Origin: Porphyrobacter sp. LM 6
GTDB taxonomy: Bacteria > Pseudomonadota > Alphaproteobacteria > Sphingomonadales > Sphingomonadaceae
NCBI RefSeq assembly: GCF_001720465.1
Contig: NZ_CP017113.1
Location: 1,984,001 to 2,048,000, forward strand
Direction: 5' to 3'
Length of the DNA: 64,000 nt
Each line of letters opens with the position of its first letter. The stretch's first letter is position 1. Of the stretch, positions 8,186-17,558 are shown in pieces. Under the pieces are notes generated by a model. The model was not told where the DNA came from. It worked only from the letters and a program-made list of their open reading frames with translations, and ran no database searches. The position numbers were made by a program, and so were the translations under genes.

Positions 8186-9814
8186 ATGGCAGAAGCGCAG
8201 GCGCTTGCGGACCGCGAGCCGAGCGAGAAGGAAATCCGGTTGGTGATCGGCGCATCAAGCGCGGGCACGATCTTCGAATGGTACGATTTCTTCATCTACG
8301 GCACGCTCGCCTACATCCTCAAGGATGCGTTCTACGCCACCGATAACGAAACGCTGGGCCTGCTGCTGGTATGGTCGACCTTCGCGGTGGGCTTCGCCTT
8401 CCGCCCGATCGGCGCTGTGCTGTTCGGTTTTCTGGGCGACAAGCTCGGGCGCAAGTACACCTTCCTTGTCACTGTGACGCTGATGGGGATCGCCACCGCC
8501 GGGGTCGGTCTGATCCCGACTGTCGACACCATCGGCATGGCAGCGCCGATCATCGTCATTCTGCTCCGCGTGCTCCAGGGGCTGGCACTCGGCGGCGAGT
8601 ATGGCGGCGCGGCGATCTATGTTGCCGAACACGCACCGCCCGAAAAGCGCGGCTTCTACACCGGCTTTATCCAGGCGAGCGTGGCGGGCGGTTTCGTGCT
8701 GTCGATCCTCGTTGTGCTGGCCTGCCGCTTCCTGATCCCGGCCGATGCCTTCGAGGCGTGGGGCTGGCGCGTGCCGTTCCTGCTTTCGGTGCTGCTCCTG
8801 GCGATCTCGCTGTGGATGCGCCTGAAACTGTCGGAAAGCCCGGTGTTCCAGGCGATGAAGGCCGCGGGCGAAACCGCGGGCAATCCGTTTGTTGAAAGCT
8901 TCACCTATCCCGGCAATCTCAAGCGCATCTTTGTCGCGCTGTTCGGGATTTCGGGGATCCTCACGACGATCTGGTACACCGCGTTCTTCTCTTCGATGAG
9001 CTTCCTGCGCGGGCCGATGAATGTCGATGACCAGATCGTTGAGCTGGTGCTGCTGGTGTCGGGCATCATCATCATGGGCCTCTATGTCATGGTCGGCAAA
9101 TGGTCTGACCGGATCGGGCGCAAGAAGCCAATCATGATCGGCTCGCTGCTGACGTTGGTGCTGCTGTTTCCGCTATTCTGGGTGATGGGCAACTTCGCCA
9201 ACCCCGGCATCGCCGCCGCCGCCGAGCGTTCGCCAATCGTGGTGAGCGGGCAGGAATGCCGCACTGACCCCTTTGCCGAGCTGTTCAAGCGCGACCAGAC
9301 CGATTGCGGCAAGGTGCTCGAAACGCTCACCGCATCGGGCGTGCCTTACACGATCGCCCCTGGCGAAACACTGGGCCTGACGGCAGGGGGCAAGCCGGTG
9401 GCAATCGACCCGGCCTGGCTTGCCGATGGGGCGGCGCGCAAGGCCGGCCTCCACGCAGCACTCGGCGAGTTCGGTTTCGATTTCGCCAAGCAGCGCCCCT
9501 CGCTGCCGAACCTGCTCGGAATCGTGGCCGCCTTGCTCGGCCTCGGCATTCTGACCGCGCTGACCTATGGCTCGGTTGCGGCACTGCTGTGCGAGATGTT
9601 CCCGCCGCGTATCCGCTACTCCTCGATGTCGATCCCCTATCACATCGGCGCGGGCTATCTCGGCGGGTTCCTGCCGCTGATCGCCGGTGTGATCGTGGCG
9701 CGCACCGGGGATATCTATGCGGGGCTGTGGTATACGTGGGGCATTGTCGCCTTCGGCTTGGTGGTCGCGTGGTGGGGCCTGCCCGGCGGTCCGCCCAAGG
9801 ACTTTGCCGATTGA
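8186..9814 (+). CDS. MFS transporter, metabolite:H+ symporter (MHS) family
   Basis: A 542-residue inner-membrane transporter of the ProP/ShiA/KgtP group, which imports polar metabolites with protons. Family signs are the N-terminal GTIFEWYDFFIYG, the loop 2-3 motif GDKLGRKYTF and the loop 8-9 motif SDRIGRKKP. It is about 100 residues longer than typical MHS proteins. The excess is a hydrophilic insertion at about 338-440, between predicted helices 9 and 10. That places it on the periplasmic side, and it carries two Cys. The substrate cannot be read from the sequence. Its stop overlaps the alr start by one base (TGATG), so the two genes are probably translationally coupled. Confidence 0.85.
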   Translation: MAEAQALADREPSEKEIRLVIGASSAGTIFEWYDFFIYGTLAYILKDAFYATDNETLGLLLVWSTFAVGFAFRPIGAVLFGFLGDKLGRKYTFLVTVTLMGIATAGVGLIPTVDTIGMAAPIIVILLRVLQGLALGGEYGGAAIYVAEHAPPEKRGFYTGFIQASVAGGFVLSILVVLACRFLIPADAFEAWGWRVPFLLSVLLLAISLWMRLKLSESPVFQAMKAAGETAGNPFVESFTYPGNLKRIFVALFGISGILTTIWYTAFFSSMSFLRGPMNVDDQIVELVLLVSGIIIMGLYVMVGKWSDRIGRKKPIMIGSLLTLVLLFPLFWVMGNFANPGIAAAAERSPIVVSGQECRTDPFAELFKRDQTDCGKVLETLTASGVPYTIAPGETLGLTAGGKPVAIDPAWLADGAARKAGLHAALGEFGFDFAKQRPSLPNLLGIVAALLGLGILTALTYGSVAALLCEMFPPRIRYSSMSIPYHIGAGYLGGFLPLIAGVIVARTGDIYAGLWYTWGIVAFGLVVAWWGLPGGPPKDFAD

Positions 9815-10854
9815 TGTCTGCCCCGCCGGCCAGCCTGCGATTGTCCATCGACGCCGATGCGCTTGCCGCCAACTGGCGCGCGCTCGACGCGATGTCGGGT
9901 AAGGCTCGCGCGGCGGCGGCGGTGAAGGCCGATTGCTATGGACTCGGCGTCGATAATTGTGTGCCGGTGCTGCGCGATGCGGGTTGCGACACCTTCTTCG
10001 TCGCGCATTGGGGCGAAGCTGCGGCGGTCTTACGCCACGTAGCGCCCGAACAGGTTGCTGTGCTCCACGGACCGATCACCAATGCCGATTGCGCCTATGC
10101 CCGCGCGAGCGGCGCGGTTCCGGTGATCAATTCGCTTGAACAGGCGGCCCGCTGGACGGCGAGCGGCGGTGGGCGGTGCCACCTGATGGTCGATACCGGG
10201 ATCAACCGGCTCGGCATTGCCGCGAGCGAGGCGGGCGATCCGCGCATTGCTGCCCTCGATATCGATATCCTGATGAGCCACCTCGCCAGCGCGGACGAGG
10301 ATGTGCCCACGAACCCTCGCCAGCTTGCTGCCTTGCGCGCGGTTGCTCCGGTGATCGCGCACCGGCGCTTGAGCCTTGCGAATAGCGCGGGGATTGCGCT
10401 CGGGGCGGAGTACGCGCTCGATCTCACCCGACCGGGCCTCGCGCTCTATGGCGGCGTGCCGCGCGCCGAACTGGCCGGGGTGATCAAACCGGTCGGCAAG
10501 GTGTCTGCCGCGATCATCCAGACCCGCACCCTCGCGGCGGGTGACGGCGTAGGTTACAATGCTGCCTTCGTGGCGCCCGCACCGATGAAGGTTGGTACGG
10601 TCTCGATGGGCTATGCCGACGGCTTCCTGCGCTGCCGCGGGCCGGGCAATGCCTTCAGCCACCAGGGCCGCGCGCTCCCCATCCTCGGCAAGGTGTCGAT
10701 GGACATGATTGTCGTCGATCTCACTGCCGCGCCTGATTTGGGTGAGGGGGATTGGATCGACGTGCCGTGGGACATTGCCGATGCTGCGCAGCAAAGTGCT
10801 GTTTCACCTTATGAAATGATCACCACCATCGGGCCGCGCCTGCGCCGAAGCTAA
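9814..10854 (+). CDS. alr: Alanine racemase
   Basis: A PLP enzyme of 346 residues that converts L-alanine to D-alanine for peptidoglycan. The PLP lysine is Lys38 in VKADCYGLG. The second catalytic base is the Tyr in VGYNAAF (about 248). Other family motifs are DTGINRLGI, NSAGIAL, RPGLALYGG and SMGYADGF. The frame is open for 170 codons upstream inside the transporter gene. The ATG at 9814, overlapping the transporter stop, gives the normal Alr length and N-terminus. Cytosolic. Confidence 0.95.
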   Translation: MSAPPASLRLSIDADALAANWRALDAMSGKARAAAAVKADCYGLGVDNCVPVLRDAGCDTFFVAHWGEAAAVLRHVAPEQVAVLHGPITNADCAYARASGAVPVINSLEQAARWTASGGGRCHLMVDTGINRLGIAASEAGDPRIAALDIDILMSHLASADEDVPTNPRQLAALRAVAPVIAHRRLSLANSAGIALGAEYALDLTRPGLALYGGVPRAELAGVIKPVGKVSAAIIQTRTLAAGDGVGYNAAFVAPAPMKVGTVSMGYADGFLRCRGPGNAFSHQGRALPILGKVSMDMIVVDLTAAPDLGEGDWIDVPWDIADAAQQSAVSPYEMITTIGPRLRRS

Positions 10855-10937
10855 GCCTTCGCTGGCGCGATATTGCATTGCAGCTTGTGCAGGTGCTAAG
10901 AGCTAAGTCAGGGATCAGCTGACAGGTAACACACAAC

Positions 10938-11516
10938 ATGGCGGGTAGAGCAAAAGCAGCATCGGGCGAACCGGGCGACGCAATCATTATCAAGAAATAC
11001 GCCAACCGGCGGCTCTACAACACCGCTTCATCAAGCTACATCACGCTCGAAGATCTCGCCAAGATGGTGCGCGAGAATGTCGAGTTTCAGGTGCTCGACG
11101 CCAAGACCGGCGACGATATCACCCATTCGATCCTGACCCAGATCATCATGGACGAAGAAGCCAATGGCGGGCAGCAGATGCTCCCCGTCAGCTTCCTTCG
11201 CCAGCTGATCGGGATGTATGGCAATTCGATGCAGGCGTTGATGCCGTCCTATCTCGAAGCGAGCATGGCGAACTTCCGCGAGAACCAGACGAAGATCCGC
11301 GAACTGTTCGAAAAGGGCATTTCGGCAACCCCGCTGGCCGCCATCCATGAAACCAACATGGCGGTGATGCGTGCCGCCGCGGGCGCATTCATGCCCGCCA
11401 TGGCCAAGCCCAAGAGCAAGCCTGCCGCACCCGCAACCGACAGCAAGGATGAAATCGCCGCGCTGCGCGAGCAGATGGCGGCGATGCAAAAGAAGCTGGA
11501 CGAACTCGGCAAATAG
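10938..11516 (+). CDS. phaR: Polyhydroxyalkanoate synthesis repressor PhaR
   Basis: A 192-residue regulator of polyhydroxyalkanoate granule synthesis. The N-terminal PHB/PHA accumulation-regulator DNA-binding domain is clear: IIKKYANRRLYNTASSSYITL near 21-42, followed by LAKMVRENVEFQVLDAKTGDDIT. A central helical region follows, then an Ala/Lys-rich linker and a C-terminal coiled coil (EIAALREQMAAMQKKLDEL). In studied bacteria PhaR binds both phasin promoters and the polymer. No phaC or phasin gene lies in this window, so it acts at a distance. Confidence 0.93.
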   Translation: MAGRAKAASGEPGDAIIIKKYANRRLYNTASSSYITLEDLAKMVRENVEFQVLDAKTGDDITHSILTQIIMDEEANGGQQMLPVSFLRQLIGMYGNSMQALMPSYLEASMANFRENQTKIRELFEKGISATPLAAIHETNMAVMRAAAGAFMPAMAKPKSKPAAPATDSKDEIAALREQMAAMQKKLDELGK

Positions 11517-11569
11517 CCCGAAGGGCGCGGCCCGCGACTACGCGTAACCCGAACCAGAGAGTCTAATCC

Positions 11570-13114
11570 GTGTCCCAGATCCGCCACGCGCTCGACGTGA
11601 AGCGCGAAGACGATTTCGCCAAGTGGTACCAGGAAGTCATCAGCGCCGCCGACCTCGCCGAGGAATCGGGCGTGCGCGGCTGCATGGTGATCAAGCCGTG
11701 GGGCTATGGCATCTGGGAACGCATCCAGCGCTTGATGGATGACCGGATCAAGGCAGCGGGCGTGCAGAACTGCTACTTTCCGCTGTTCATTCCGCTCGCC
11801 AACTTCACCCGTGAGGCGGAGCACGTCGAAGGCTTTGCCAAGGAAATGGCGGTCGTCACGCACCATCGGCTGATTTCGGATGGCAAGGGCGGGTTGATCC
11901 CCGATCCCGAAGCCAAGCTCGAAGAACCGCTCGTGGTGCGCCCGACCTCGGAAACGATCATCGGCGATGCCATGGCGCGCTGGGTGCAGAGCTGGCGCGA
12001 TCTGCCGCTGCTCACCAACCAGTGGGCTAACGTCGTGCGTTGGGAAATGCGCACGCGGATGTTCCTGCGGACCAGCGAATTCCTCTGGCAGGAAGGCCAT
12101 ACCGCGCACGAAAATCGCGAGGATGCGCTGGCGGAAACCCACCGCGCGCTCGAGATGTATCGCGCCTGCGCCGAGGATGACCTGGCGCTGCCCGTGATCG
12201 CGGGCGAAAAGCCCGAAAACGAGCGCTTCCCCGGTGCGGTCGAGACCTGGTCGATCGAGGCGATGATGCAGGACGGCAAGGCGCTGCAGGCCGGCACCTC
12301 GCACTACCTCGGCACCAACTTCGCCCATGCGGCGGGCATCCAGTATCAGGACCGCGAAGGTGGCCAGCAATATTGCCACACGACCAGCTGGGGTGTGTCA
12401 ACGCGTCTGATCGGCGGCGTGATCATGACCCACGGCGATGACGACGGACTGCGCGTGCCGCCCGCGATTGCCCCGCACCAGATCGTCATCATCCCGATGC
12501 TGCGCGATGCGCCCGAGGATGCAGATCTTCTCGCTTATTGCGATACCGTGCGCGCCGCGCTCGCCAGCCAGATCGCGCTGGGTGAAAAGGTGCGCGTGCT
12601 GCTTGATACCAAGCCCGGCAAGGCCGCGGCTAAGCGCTGGGACTGGGTGCGCAAGGGCGCGCCCGTCATCATCGAGGTCGGCCCGCGCGATATGGCCGAA
12701 GGCAAGATCGCCGTCCTTCGCCGTGACCGGCTGTGGAACACCGCCAACGGCAAGCCCGCCTTCAGCTATCCGGCCTATGCCGAGTTTGTGAACGGAGCGG
12801 GCGCGCTGCTCGAAACGATCCAGTCAACACTCTACGAAGAGGCCCGCGCTCGCCGTGATGCCAACATCACCCGCGGGGTGAGCGATTGGCAGGCCGTGGT
12901 CGACCACTTCGAGAAGGGCGGCAAGTATCCGGGCTGGGTCGAGGTCGAGTGGGCCAAGCCGACCGGCGGTGCACTCGAAGCCGTGGTCGAAAAGCTGAAG
13001 GCGGTGAAGCTCACCATCCGCAACGTGCCGCGCGGCAGCGATGCGGCGAGCTGCACCTGCATCTTCACCGGCGAACCGGCCAGCGAACGGATCCTTATCG
13101 CCCGCGCTTACTAG
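11570..13114 (+). CDS. proS: Prolyl-tRNA synthetase, archaeal/eukaryal (type 3) form
   Basis: A class II aminoacyl-tRNA synthetase of 514 residues charging tRNA-Pro. The N-terminal segment FAKWYQEVISAADLAE, the sequence VRGCMVIKPWGYGIWE and motif 2 RTRMFLRTSEFLWQEGHTAH match the archaeal/eukaryal branch. So does the Cys-containing end SCTCIFTGEP...RAY. I see no INS editing insertion of the bacterial form between motifs 2 and 3. The start is GTG at 11570 after AGAGAG. A housekeeping role is certain. The subtype is my reading of the motifs. Confidence 0.93.
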   Translation: MSQIRHALDVKREDDFAKWYQEVISAADLAEESGVRGCMVIKPWGYGIWERIQRLMDDRIKAAGVQNCYFPLFIPLANFTREAEHVEGFAKEMAVVTHHRLISDGKGGLIPDPEAKLEEPLVVRPTSETIIGDAMARWVQSWRDLPLLTNQWANVVRWEMRTRMFLRTSEFLWQEGHTAHENREDALAETHRALEMYRACAEDDLALPVIAGEKPENERFPGAVETWSIEAMMQDGKALQAGTSHYLGTNFAHAAGIQYQDREGGQQYCHTTSWGVSTRLIGGVIMTHGDDDGLRVPPAIAPHQIVIIPMLRDAPEDADLLAYCDTVRAALASQIALGEKVRVLLDTKPGKAAAKRWDWVRKGAPVIIEVGPRDMAEGKIAVLRRDRLWNTANGKPAFSYPAYAEFVNGAGALLETIQSTLYEEARARRDANITRGVSDWQAVVDHFEKGGKYPGWVEVEWAKPTGGALEAVVEKLKAVKLTIRNVPRGSDAASCTCIFTGEPASERILIARAY

Positions 13115-13151
13115 GCTTGCGCGCAAGGGGCGAGGAGGGCAGACAGGGCAC

Positions 13152-14528
13152 ATGCTCAAACACCTCGCTCTCCTTGCCGCACTCGCGGCTGCTCCGCTCG
13201 CTGCCCAGAACCACCCGGCCGAACAGGTCTCCGAAAAGCGCCTCAAGGGCGACGTCGAAAAGCTCGTCAGCTTCGGCACGCGGCACACGCTGTCATCGCA
13301 GGATGATCCCAAGCGCGGGATCGGCGCGGCGGTAAACTGGGGCTTGGACGAGTTCCGCCGGATCGGCGCGAAGTGCGGCGGGTGCCTTGAGGTGCTGCCC
13401 GTGGGAGAGGTCATTCCGGTCGATGGCCGCCGCATTCCCACCGCCACGCTCGTCCGCAACGCCGTTGCGATCCAGCGCGGCAGCGAACGACCCAACGAAG
13501 TCGTGATCGTTCAGGGCCACATCGACAGCCGCGTGTCCGATCCGCTCGATTTCACCAGCGATGCGCCGGGCGCGAATGACGATGCTTCGGGGACTGCATT
13601 GGTGCTCGAAGCCGCGCGGGTGTTGTCGGGCAGCAAGTATCCCACCACGATCATCTACGCGCTGCTCTCGGGCGAGGAACAGGGCCTTTACGGCGGCCGC
13701 ATCCTTGCCGATTGGGCGGCGGCGCAGGGCTACACCGTCAAGGCGGTGCTCAATAACGACATCGTCGGCAATTCCTGCGGCAAGGACGGCTATTGCGAGC
13801 CCAAGGTGGTGCGCGTCTTCTCCGAAGGCCCGCGTGCTGACCTGACAGAGGTGCTGCGCGCTGCGGCGACGCGGTTCGGCGGCGAGAACGATACGCCTTC
13901 GCGAAACCTTTCGCGCTGGGTGGCGGGGCTGGCCGAGAAGCACCCGGGCGAAATGCAGGTTCGCCAGATCTGGCGCACCGACCGCATGGGACGCGGCGGC
14001 GATCAGGTGCCGTTCCTGCAAAAGGGCTTTCCCGCGATCCGCTTCACCGTCGGGGTCGAGGATTACGATCACCAGCACCAGGACATCCGCACCGACAATG
14101 GTGTGTTCTATGGCGATACGATCGACGAGATGGACTTCGCCTACCTCGCCGGGGTCACCAAGCTGAATGTGCGCGCGCTCGATGCACTGGCGCGGGCACC
14201 GATGCCGCCGGCGCTTGCCGCCGATGCGGCCGTGAGGGTCGATACGGGACTTAAGTGGCGTTCGGTACCCGGAGCGGACAGCTATCTTATCGTTGCGCGG
14301 CGGACAGACGAAACGTTCTGGCGTTCGGCTACCCGGGGCGACAGCGAAGCCGTGTTCGAGCCGATCCCCGTTCCCAATGCCTCACCCGCTGGCGTCGATT
14401 TCGACCTTGCGGCCCCGCTGCGCGGCGACGACTGGATGTTCGGCGTTACGGCCTGTGCGGGCGACTATTGCTCGCCGGTCTCAAGCGCGGTTCCGGGCGG
14501 CGCGTTTGCGCCGGTGGGGAAGGAATAG
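13152..14528 (+). CDS. Secreted M28 family zinc aminopeptidase-like protein
   Basis: A 458-residue metallopeptidase-like protein with an N-terminal signal peptide (MLKHLALLAALAAAPLAAQ, cleavage near 19), so periplasmic or secreted. M28 zinc ligands are recognisable. These are the His/Asp of QGHIDSR, the Asp of GANDDASGT, the paired Glu of SGEEQGLYG, the Asp of NNDIVGNS, and a late His in DHQHQD. A C-terminal extension of about 90 residues looks like a fibronectin-type beta domain. The start at 13152 is chosen because it begins the signal peptide. An in-frame upstream start would run into proS. It probably releases N-terminal residues from peptides. Confidence 0.87.
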   Translation: MLKHLALLAALAAAPLAAQNHPAEQVSEKRLKGDVEKLVSFGTRHTLSSQDDPKRGIGAAVNWGLDEFRRIGAKCGGCLEVLPVGEVIPVDGRRIPTATLVRNAVAIQRGSERPNEVVIVQGHIDSRVSDPLDFTSDAPGANDDASGTALVLEAARVLSGSKYPTTIIYALLSGEEQGLYGGRILADWAAAQGYTVKAVLNNDIVGNSCGKDGYCEPKVVRVFSEGPRADLTEVLRAAATRFGGENDTPSRNLSRWVAGLAEKHPGEMQVRQIWRTDRMGRGGDQVPFLQKGFPAIRFTVGVEDYDHQHQDIRTDNGVFYGDTIDEMDFAYLAGVTKLNVRALDALARAPMPPALAADAAVRVDTGLKWRSVPGADSYLIVARRTDETFWRSATRGDSEAVFEPIPVPNASPAGVDFDLAAPLRGDDWMFGVTACAGDYCSPVSSAVPGGAFAPVGKE

Positions 14529-14537
14529 CCCTCACCT

Positions 14538-14628
14538 CCGTTCGGGCTGAGTCTGTCGAAGCGCTCCTTTTCTTTGCTTCGACGGCAGAAAGTGAAGTGC
14601 AGCCCTTCGACAAGTTCAGGGCGAACGG
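14538..14628. repeat. REP-like imperfect inverted repeat
   Basis: Two 24-base arms face each other: CCGTTCGGGCTGAG plus TCTGTCGAAG at 14538-14561, and CTTCGACAAG plus TTCAGGGCGAACGG at 14605-14628. The arms agree at most positions when one is reverse-complemented, with 43 bases between them. The core GTTCGnnCTGA...TGTCGAAG resembles the REP/RAYT-associated palindromes common between genes in sphingomonads and other proteobacteria. It occupies almost the whole gap between the M28 peptidase and rnr. This is the only copy I recognised in the window. Confidence 0.7.
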
Positions 14629-14642
14629 GTAGGGGATAGCTC

Positions 14643-16952
14643 ATGCCCAAGCCCCCCAAACTCCCCCAAGGGATGCCGACGCGCCAGCAGGTGCTCGACT
14701 TCATCCAGTCCTCCGACATTCCCGCGGGCAAGCGCGAGATCGCCAAGGCCTTCGGGCTGAAGGGGCAGGAAAAGATCAAGCTCAAGGCCCTGCTCAAAGA
14801 CATGGCCGAGGAGGGGTTGATCGACGGTTCGAAAAGCGCCTTTCACCGCATGGGCGGGGTGCCGAAGGTGACGACGCTCAGGATCGTCGATGTGGACGAG
14901 GGCGATCTGATTGCCGAGCCCGACAATTGGGATCCCGAAGCCCCCGGCAAGCCACCCCGTCTGGTCATCCGCGAGCCGAAAATGCCCAGAGGTGCTAAAT
15001 CTGCCAAGCGCCCGCCGGCGCTGCGGCGCGGTGACCGCGTGCTCGCCCGCACCGAGGAGACCGAGCGGGGCCTCATCGCCCATGTGATGAAGAAACTGCC
15101 CTCGCGAACCGAAGGGCTGATGGGCATCGTCGAGATCGACAAGACCGGCAAGGCCTGGCTCGCGCCGGTCGACAAGCGCGTGCGCCAGTCCACTCCCATC
15201 GCCGATCGCGGCGAGGCCGAAGAAGGCCAGCTGGTGATTGCCGAACGCGTGGGCCGTTCGGAACGCGCAGGGGTGAAGGTGGTGGAGGTGGTGGGCGATC
15301 CGCTCGCCCCGCGTAGCTTCAGCCTCATCGCGATTGCCAAGCACGGCATCCCGCACATCTTCCCCGAAGAGGTGCTGGAGGAAGCCCCGCGTGCGGCCAA
15401 GCTCAAGCTTTCGGAAAAGGCGCGCGAAGACCTCAGGCACCTGCCGATTGTCGCGATCGACCCGGCTGACGCGCGCGACCATGACGATGCGATCTGGGCC
15501 GAGCCCGACGGGCAGGGCGGCTTCAACGCGGTGGTCGCGATTGCCGATGTGTCCTTCTACGTCCGCCCCGGCTCGGCGCTCGACCGCGAGGCGAGGAAAC
15601 GCGGCAATTCGGTCTATTTCCCTGACCGCGTCGTGCCGATGCTGCCCGAGGTGCTCTCGGCCGATGTCTGCTCTTTGAAGGAAGGCGAGGACCGCGCGGC
15701 GATGGCGTGTCACCTGCACATCAGCGCAGAGGGCAAGGTCACCAGCTTCCGCTTCACCCGCGCACTGGTTCGGATCGCGCACAACATCGCTTACGAGGAT
15801 GCGCAGAAGGCCGTGGACGATGGCAACCCGCCCGCGTTTCTCGCCAACCTTTGGGCCGCGTGGAAGGCGCTCGCCGCCGCACGCCATGCCCGCGATCCGC
15901 TCGAGCTTGAACTCCCCGAGCGCCGCGTGGTGCTCGACGAGCAGGGACGCATCGCCTCGATCGCGATCCGCGAACGGCTCGATGCCCACCGCGTGGTCGA
16001 GGATTTCATGATCGCCGCCAACGTCGCTGCGGCCAAGGCACTAGAAGCCAAGACTGCGCCGGTCGTCTATCGCATTCACGAACCGCCGAGCCGCGAGAAG
16101 CTGATCGCGCTGCGCGATTATCTCGCGACGATGGGCAAGAAGCTGGCGCTGGGGCAGGTCGTCACTCCCGGCCTGTTCAACCGGATGCTCAAGGACATCA
16201 GCGACGAGGCCGAAAAAGCGTTGGTGATGGAAGCGGTGCTCCGGAGCCAGACGCAGGCCTATTACGGGCCTGCCAATGCCGGGCATTTCGGGCTGAGCCT
16301 CGGGTCTTACGCGCACTTCACCTCGCCGATCCGCCGCTATTCCGATCTTCTGGTGCACCGCGCGCTGGTCGATGCCTACAAGCTGGAGCAGCCCGCCCCA
16401 CCGGGTTCGATCCCCGCGACCAGCGGCCTTTCGGACCGCGACCGCGCCTCGCTCCAGCAGGTCTCAGACGCGATCAGCCAGACCGAGCGCCGCGCGATGG
16501 AAGCCGAGCGCGATACCATCGACCGCTATGTCGCGGCATGGCTGTCGGCGCGGGTGGGCGAGGTGTTCGATACCCGCATCACCGGGGTGCAGGCCTTCGG
16601 CTTTTTCGCCACCATCGTCGGGCTCGGCGGGGATGGGCTGGTGCCGATCTCGACGCTGGGCGGCGAATACTTCCGCCATGATGAAGCCGCGCAGGCGCTG
16701 GTCGGTTCGCACAGCGGGACGACCTATGCCAGCGGCGACAGGCTGAAGCTCAAGCTCGCCGAAGCCAATCCGCTAACCGGCGCGCTCAAATTCGTGTTGC
16801 CGGATGCGGATATGGGCCGCATCGAAACACGCGGCGCAAGGCCGCAAGAACGGCGCAAGGGGCCGGGTGGGCCTCCGAAAACGGCCGGCAAGTTCATGGT
16901 GGGCAAGCGCGGTCGTCCGGGCAATATCCGCCATCAGGGACGCAAGAAGTAG
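14643..16952 (+). CDS. rnr: Ribonuclease R
   Basis: A processive 3'-to-5' exoribonuclease of 769 residues that degrades structured RNA and takes part in trans-translation quality control. An N-terminal winged-helix region (about 10-60, LDFIQSSDIPAGKREIAKAFGL) is followed by cold-shock-type RNA-binding domains. The RNB catalytic domain begins at about 270 with the metal-binding Asp cluster IDPADARDHDDAI. An S1 domain follows at about 630-710 (VGEVFDTRITGVQAFGFFA), and the end is Lys/Arg-rich. It converges on the universal stress protein gene with four bases between stops. Confidence 0.96.
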   Translation: MPKPPKLPQGMPTRQQVLDFIQSSDIPAGKREIAKAFGLKGQEKIKLKALLKDMAEEGLIDGSKSAFHRMGGVPKVTTLRIVDVDEGDLIAEPDNWDPEAPGKPPRLVIREPKMPRGAKSAKRPPALRRGDRVLARTEETERGLIAHVMKKLPSRTEGLMGIVEIDKTGKAWLAPVDKRVRQSTPIADRGEAEEGQLVIAERVGRSERAGVKVVEVVGDPLAPRSFSLIAIAKHGIPHIFPEEVLEEAPRAAKLKLSEKAREDLRHLPIVAIDPADARDHDDAIWAEPDGQGGFNAVVAIADVSFYVRPGSALDREARKRGNSVYFPDRVVPMLPEVLSADVCSLKEGEDRAAMACHLHISAEGKVTSFRFTRALVRIAHNIAYEDAQKAVDDGNPPAFLANLWAAWKALAAARHARDPLELELPERRVVLDEQGRIASIAIRERLDAHRVVEDFMIAANVAAAKALEAKTAPVVYRIHEPPSREKLIALRDYLATMGKKLALGQVVTPGLFNRMLKDISDEAEKALVMEAVLRSQTQAYYGPANAGHFGLSLGSYAHFTSPIRRYSDLLVHRALVDAYKLEQPAPPGSIPATSGLSDRDRASLQQVSDAISQTERRAMEAERDTIDRYVAAWLSARVGEVFDTRITGVQAFGFFATIVGLGGDGLVPISTLGGEYFRHDEAAQALVGSHSGTTYASGDRLKLKLAEANPLTGALKFVLPDADMGRIETRGARPQERRKGPGGPPKTAGKFMVGKRGRPGNIRHQGRKK

Positions 16953-16956
16953 CGGC

Positions 16957-17409
16957 TCAAGCCTGGTGGTCGCTTGCGGCCTCATCGTAATCGAACGGGA
17001 TGACGTAGAGCGGGCAGGGGAGTGTTCCCGCTGCGGCCGAGAAATGGGTCACCAGCGGGCCCGGCGCGCCGCCCTTGGCAGCGCCCAGCACCAGCGCGGC
17101 GACTTCACTGTGCTCGGCAAGGAAATCGGTCACGATCTTCTGGCCCTGACCGATCTTGACCGAGATGGTCGGCATGATCCCGCTTTCGGCAAGCAGGTTA
17201 CCGGCAACGCCATGCGCGAGCATCTCGGCCCGGTCGCGGGCTTCGGCCTCGATGGTCGCTTGCACCGCGCCAAAGGCCGAGAAGTTCTGCTGCGGCACCA
17301 GCGCCAGCAGATGCACCGCACCGCCCACTGCAACTGCGCGCCGCGCAGCATAGCGCAGGGCGGCCGTAGCCTCCTCGCTCTCGTCGATAATGACCAGAAA
17401 AGTGCGCAT
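16957..17409 (-). CDS. Universal stress protein (UspA family)
   Basis: A 150-residue cytosolic single-domain Usp. It begins [25 protein letters not shown]. The C-terminal nucleotide-loop region [17 protein letters not shown] resembles the ATP-binding G-x2-G-x9-G-S/T motif in spacing. That suggests an ATP-binding type, but the match is loose. The frame is open for 25 further codons upstream. The ATG at 17409 gives the normal family length and N-terminus. It is a single gene divergent from pdhC. Its specific stress role is unknown. Confidence 0.85.
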   Translation of the reverse strand: MRTFLVIIDESEEATAALRYAARRAVAVGGAVHLLALVPQQNFSAFGAVQATIEAEARDRAEMLAHGVAGNLLAESGIMPTISVKIGQGQKIVTDFLAEHSEVAALVLGAAKGGAPGPLVTHFSAAAGTLPCPLYVIPFDYDEAASDHQA

Positions 17410-17558
17410 ATGTGTCAGCCCCGTTGGGGGCGAGGATATCAATGCATTCGTATGGATTGGCAAGCCCCGGCACTCAACCGCCATTCTGGGCCTTGCCCGA
17501 CGCTAGGGAATTGGCCAGAGAACCCCCAGAGGATCGAACACGGGAGTTTCTGCGGATC

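Noticed and set aside
10860..10937. Operator-like inverted repeat GTCAG/CTGAC before phaR
   Set aside because: Arms of five bases with a seven-base spacer are expected by chance. PhaR autoregulation is known in other species, but nothing specific can be shown here.
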